A stretch of DNA of 7,104 nt from Candidatus Latescibacterota bacterium (GTDB lineage: Bacteria; Latescibacterota; MVCY01): positions 1 to 7,104 of the forward strand of contig DAOVDP010000056.1 of NCBI GenBank assembly GCA_030669445.1, read 5' to 3'. The position numbers and the translations under genes are program-made. A model generated the notes under the pieces. The model made no database searches. It was not told the DNA's origin and saw only the letters and a program-made list of their open reading frames with translations. Positions within the stretch are counted from its first letter, which is position 1; the number at the start of each line of letters is the position of its first letter. Below, one piece after another: positions 5,970 through 7,104 of this stretch.

Positions 5970-6002
5970 TAGCGAGGGCAAATTATTCCCTCGTTAAATT
6001 TT
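5970..6002 (+). terminator. Stem-loop with short T-run before the helicase gene
   Basis: TAGCGAGGG (5970-5978) pairs with CCCTCGTTA (5988-5996), nine pairs including one G-T, around a 9-base AT-rich loop. AA then TTTT (5999-6002) follow. It could end transcripts from the fumarase side and so separate the helicase gene, or act in the helicase leader. The T-run is short, so the call is tentative. Confidence 0.4.
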
Positions 6003-6030
6003 GGCAGAGAAAGGATATGTGGCAAAACAA

Positions 6031-7104
6031 ATGAGAGAGAAGAGCAAACATCAGGGTGCAACTTCCGCACGGTGCCAAAGGGCTGCCTCGATCCTGGCCG
6101 ATTTGAACCCAGTCCAGAGGGAGGCTGTGGAGCAAGCCTATGGTCCCCTCTTGATTCTGGCTGGCGCCGGCAGTGGCAAAACTAGAGTGCTCACCTACAA
6201 AGTCGCCTATCTGGTCAGAGAGCTTGGGGTCAGTCCCTGGAAGATTCTGGCAGTTACCTTCACCAACAAAGCCGCCCAGGAGATGAAACAGCGGATAGAG
6301 CGATTAGTGGGCAAGGTAAGCCTGAATATGTGGCTCGGCACCTTCCACTCCATCTGTGCCCGGATCCTGAGGAGGGAAGCAGGCGGAGCAGGACTCGACC
6401 CCAACTTCGTCATCTATGACACCGCTGACCAGTTGACAGTGGTTAAGAAAACGCTGGAGAAAATTGGGATCTCCAAAGAGCAGTTCTCTCCCAAGATGGT
6501 GCTGGCTAAGATAAGCTGGGCCAAAAACTCCCTGATCACCCCCCAGGCGCTTGCCCGGCAGAGCGGCAACTTCTTTGAACAGAACATCGCCCGCATCTAC
6601 GGGGAGTATCAAAAGGGGCTGAGGGAAAGCAATGCCTTAGATTTCGATGACCTATTGATGAAAACAGCGACGCTATTTGACTCGGATTCCTCAGTGCTGG
6701 AGAAATACCAGAACCGCTTTCAGTTCATTTTGGTGGATGAGTACCAGGACACCAACCACGCTCAATATGTGCTGGTGAAACAATTGGCCTCCCAGCACAG
6801 AAATCTCTGTGTAGTGGGCGATGACGATCAGAGCATCTACGGGTGGAGAGGGGCAGATATCCGCAATATCCTCGACTTTGAACGGGACTACCCCGAGGCA
6901 AAGGTGATCCGGCTGGAACAGAATTACCGTTCCACTAAAAGGATCTTAGCGGCAGCCAGCGCAGTGGTGGAAAAAAACCTGGGACGAAAAGGGAAAACCC
7001 TCTGGACCGAGAAAACAAAGGGAGATAAGCTCACCCTTTTCGAATGTGCAGACGAAAGGAATGAGGCAGGACGGATCGTCGAGACCATCCTGGAAGAGAA
7101 AAGC
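6031..7104 (+). CDS. UvrD/PcrA-type superfamily 1 DNA helicase, 3' end missing
   Basis: ATP-driven 3'-5' DNA unwinding in repair and replication-fork maintenance. The 358 visible codons cover roughly half of a usual ~700-residue protein. Motifs in order: Q motif LNPVQREAV (25-33); Walker A AGAGSGKT (44-51); motif Ia VTFTNKAAQEM (75-85); GTFHSICARIL; NALDFDDLL; motif II LVDEYQDTN (234-242) with Asp236-Glu237; motif III VVGDDDQSIYGWRGAD (261-276); motif IV RLEQNYRST (294-302). UvrD, PcrA and Rep cannot be told apart without the C-terminal half; the motifs lean to UvrD/PcrA. The start is uncertain: ATG 6031 gives about 20 residues before the usual N-terminus, while GTG 6019 is nearer AAAGGA (6010-6015) but only 3 bases from it. 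The frame is closed by TAA at 5995-5997. Functionally unrelated to the carbon genes and probably separately transcribed. Confidence 0.95.
   Translation, partial: MREKSKHQGATSARCQRAASILADLNPVQREAVEQAYGPLLILAGAGSGKTRVLTYKVAYLVRELGVSPWKILAVTFTNKAAQEMKQRIERLVGKVSLNMWLGTFHSICARILRREAGGAGLDPNFVIYDTADQLTVVKKTLEKIGISKEQFSPKMVLAKISWAKNSLITPQALARQSGNFFEQNIARIYGEYQKGLRESNALDFDDLLMKTATLFDSDSSVLEKYQNRFQFILVDEYQDTNHAQYVLVKQLASQHRNLCVVGDDDQSIYGWRGADIRNILDFERDYPEAKVIRLEQNYRSTKRILAAASAVVEKNLGRKGKTLWTEKTKGDKLTLFECADERNEAGRIVETILEEKS

Overview
The window carries a bacterial central-carbon gene cluster, all on the + strand, followed by the start of a DNA helicase gene. In order: the C-terminal three quarters of an NADP-type isocitrate dehydrogenase (cut by the left edge), an LDH-like malate dehydrogenase, an ACT-domain malic enzyme, the alpha and beta subunits of a two-subunit class I (iron-sulfur) fumarase, a repeat-rich interval with a possible broken small gene and a small basic hypothetical protein, and the N-terminal half of a UvrD/PcrA-type helicase (cut by the right edge).

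Organism: the malate dehydrogenase resembles the Chloroflexus-type LDH-like enzyme. An oxygen-sensitive class I two-subunit fumarase and an ACT-domain malic enzyme beside it suggest an anaerobe. A Chloroflexota / Dehalococcoidia-like bacterium is my best guess, but this is inference from protein resemblance and gene content, not a placement.

Function: fumarase (fumarate to malate), malate dehydrogenase (malate to oxaloacetate) and malic enzyme (malate to pyruvate plus CO2) all meet at malate, and isocitrate dehydrogenase supplies 2-oxoglutarate and NADPH. This fits a partial TCA cycle run for biosynthesis. Citrate synthase, aconitase, succinate dehydrogenase and 2-oxoglutarate oxidation are not in the window, so cycle completeness and direction cannot be judged. 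The mdh-malic enzyme pair (9 bp apart) and the two fumarase subunits (18 bp apart) look like co-transcribed pairs.

Gaps: three gaps are full of repeats. Gap 1 (1013-1223) has a long imperfect inverted repeat and a 24-bp tandem duplication ending next to the mdh ribosome-binding site. Gap 2 (3552-3923) has four nested or adjacent inverted repeats. Gap 3 (5349-6030) holds three of four copies of a 29-bp palindrome family starting with GTAG, a REP-like signature. Two of these copies sit inside what looks like a disrupted short coding sequence. No tRNA, rRNA, CRISPR array or convincing riboswitch was seen. I found no clear new multi-gene system; the repeat-disrupted small-gene region at 5349-5932 is the least explained part.
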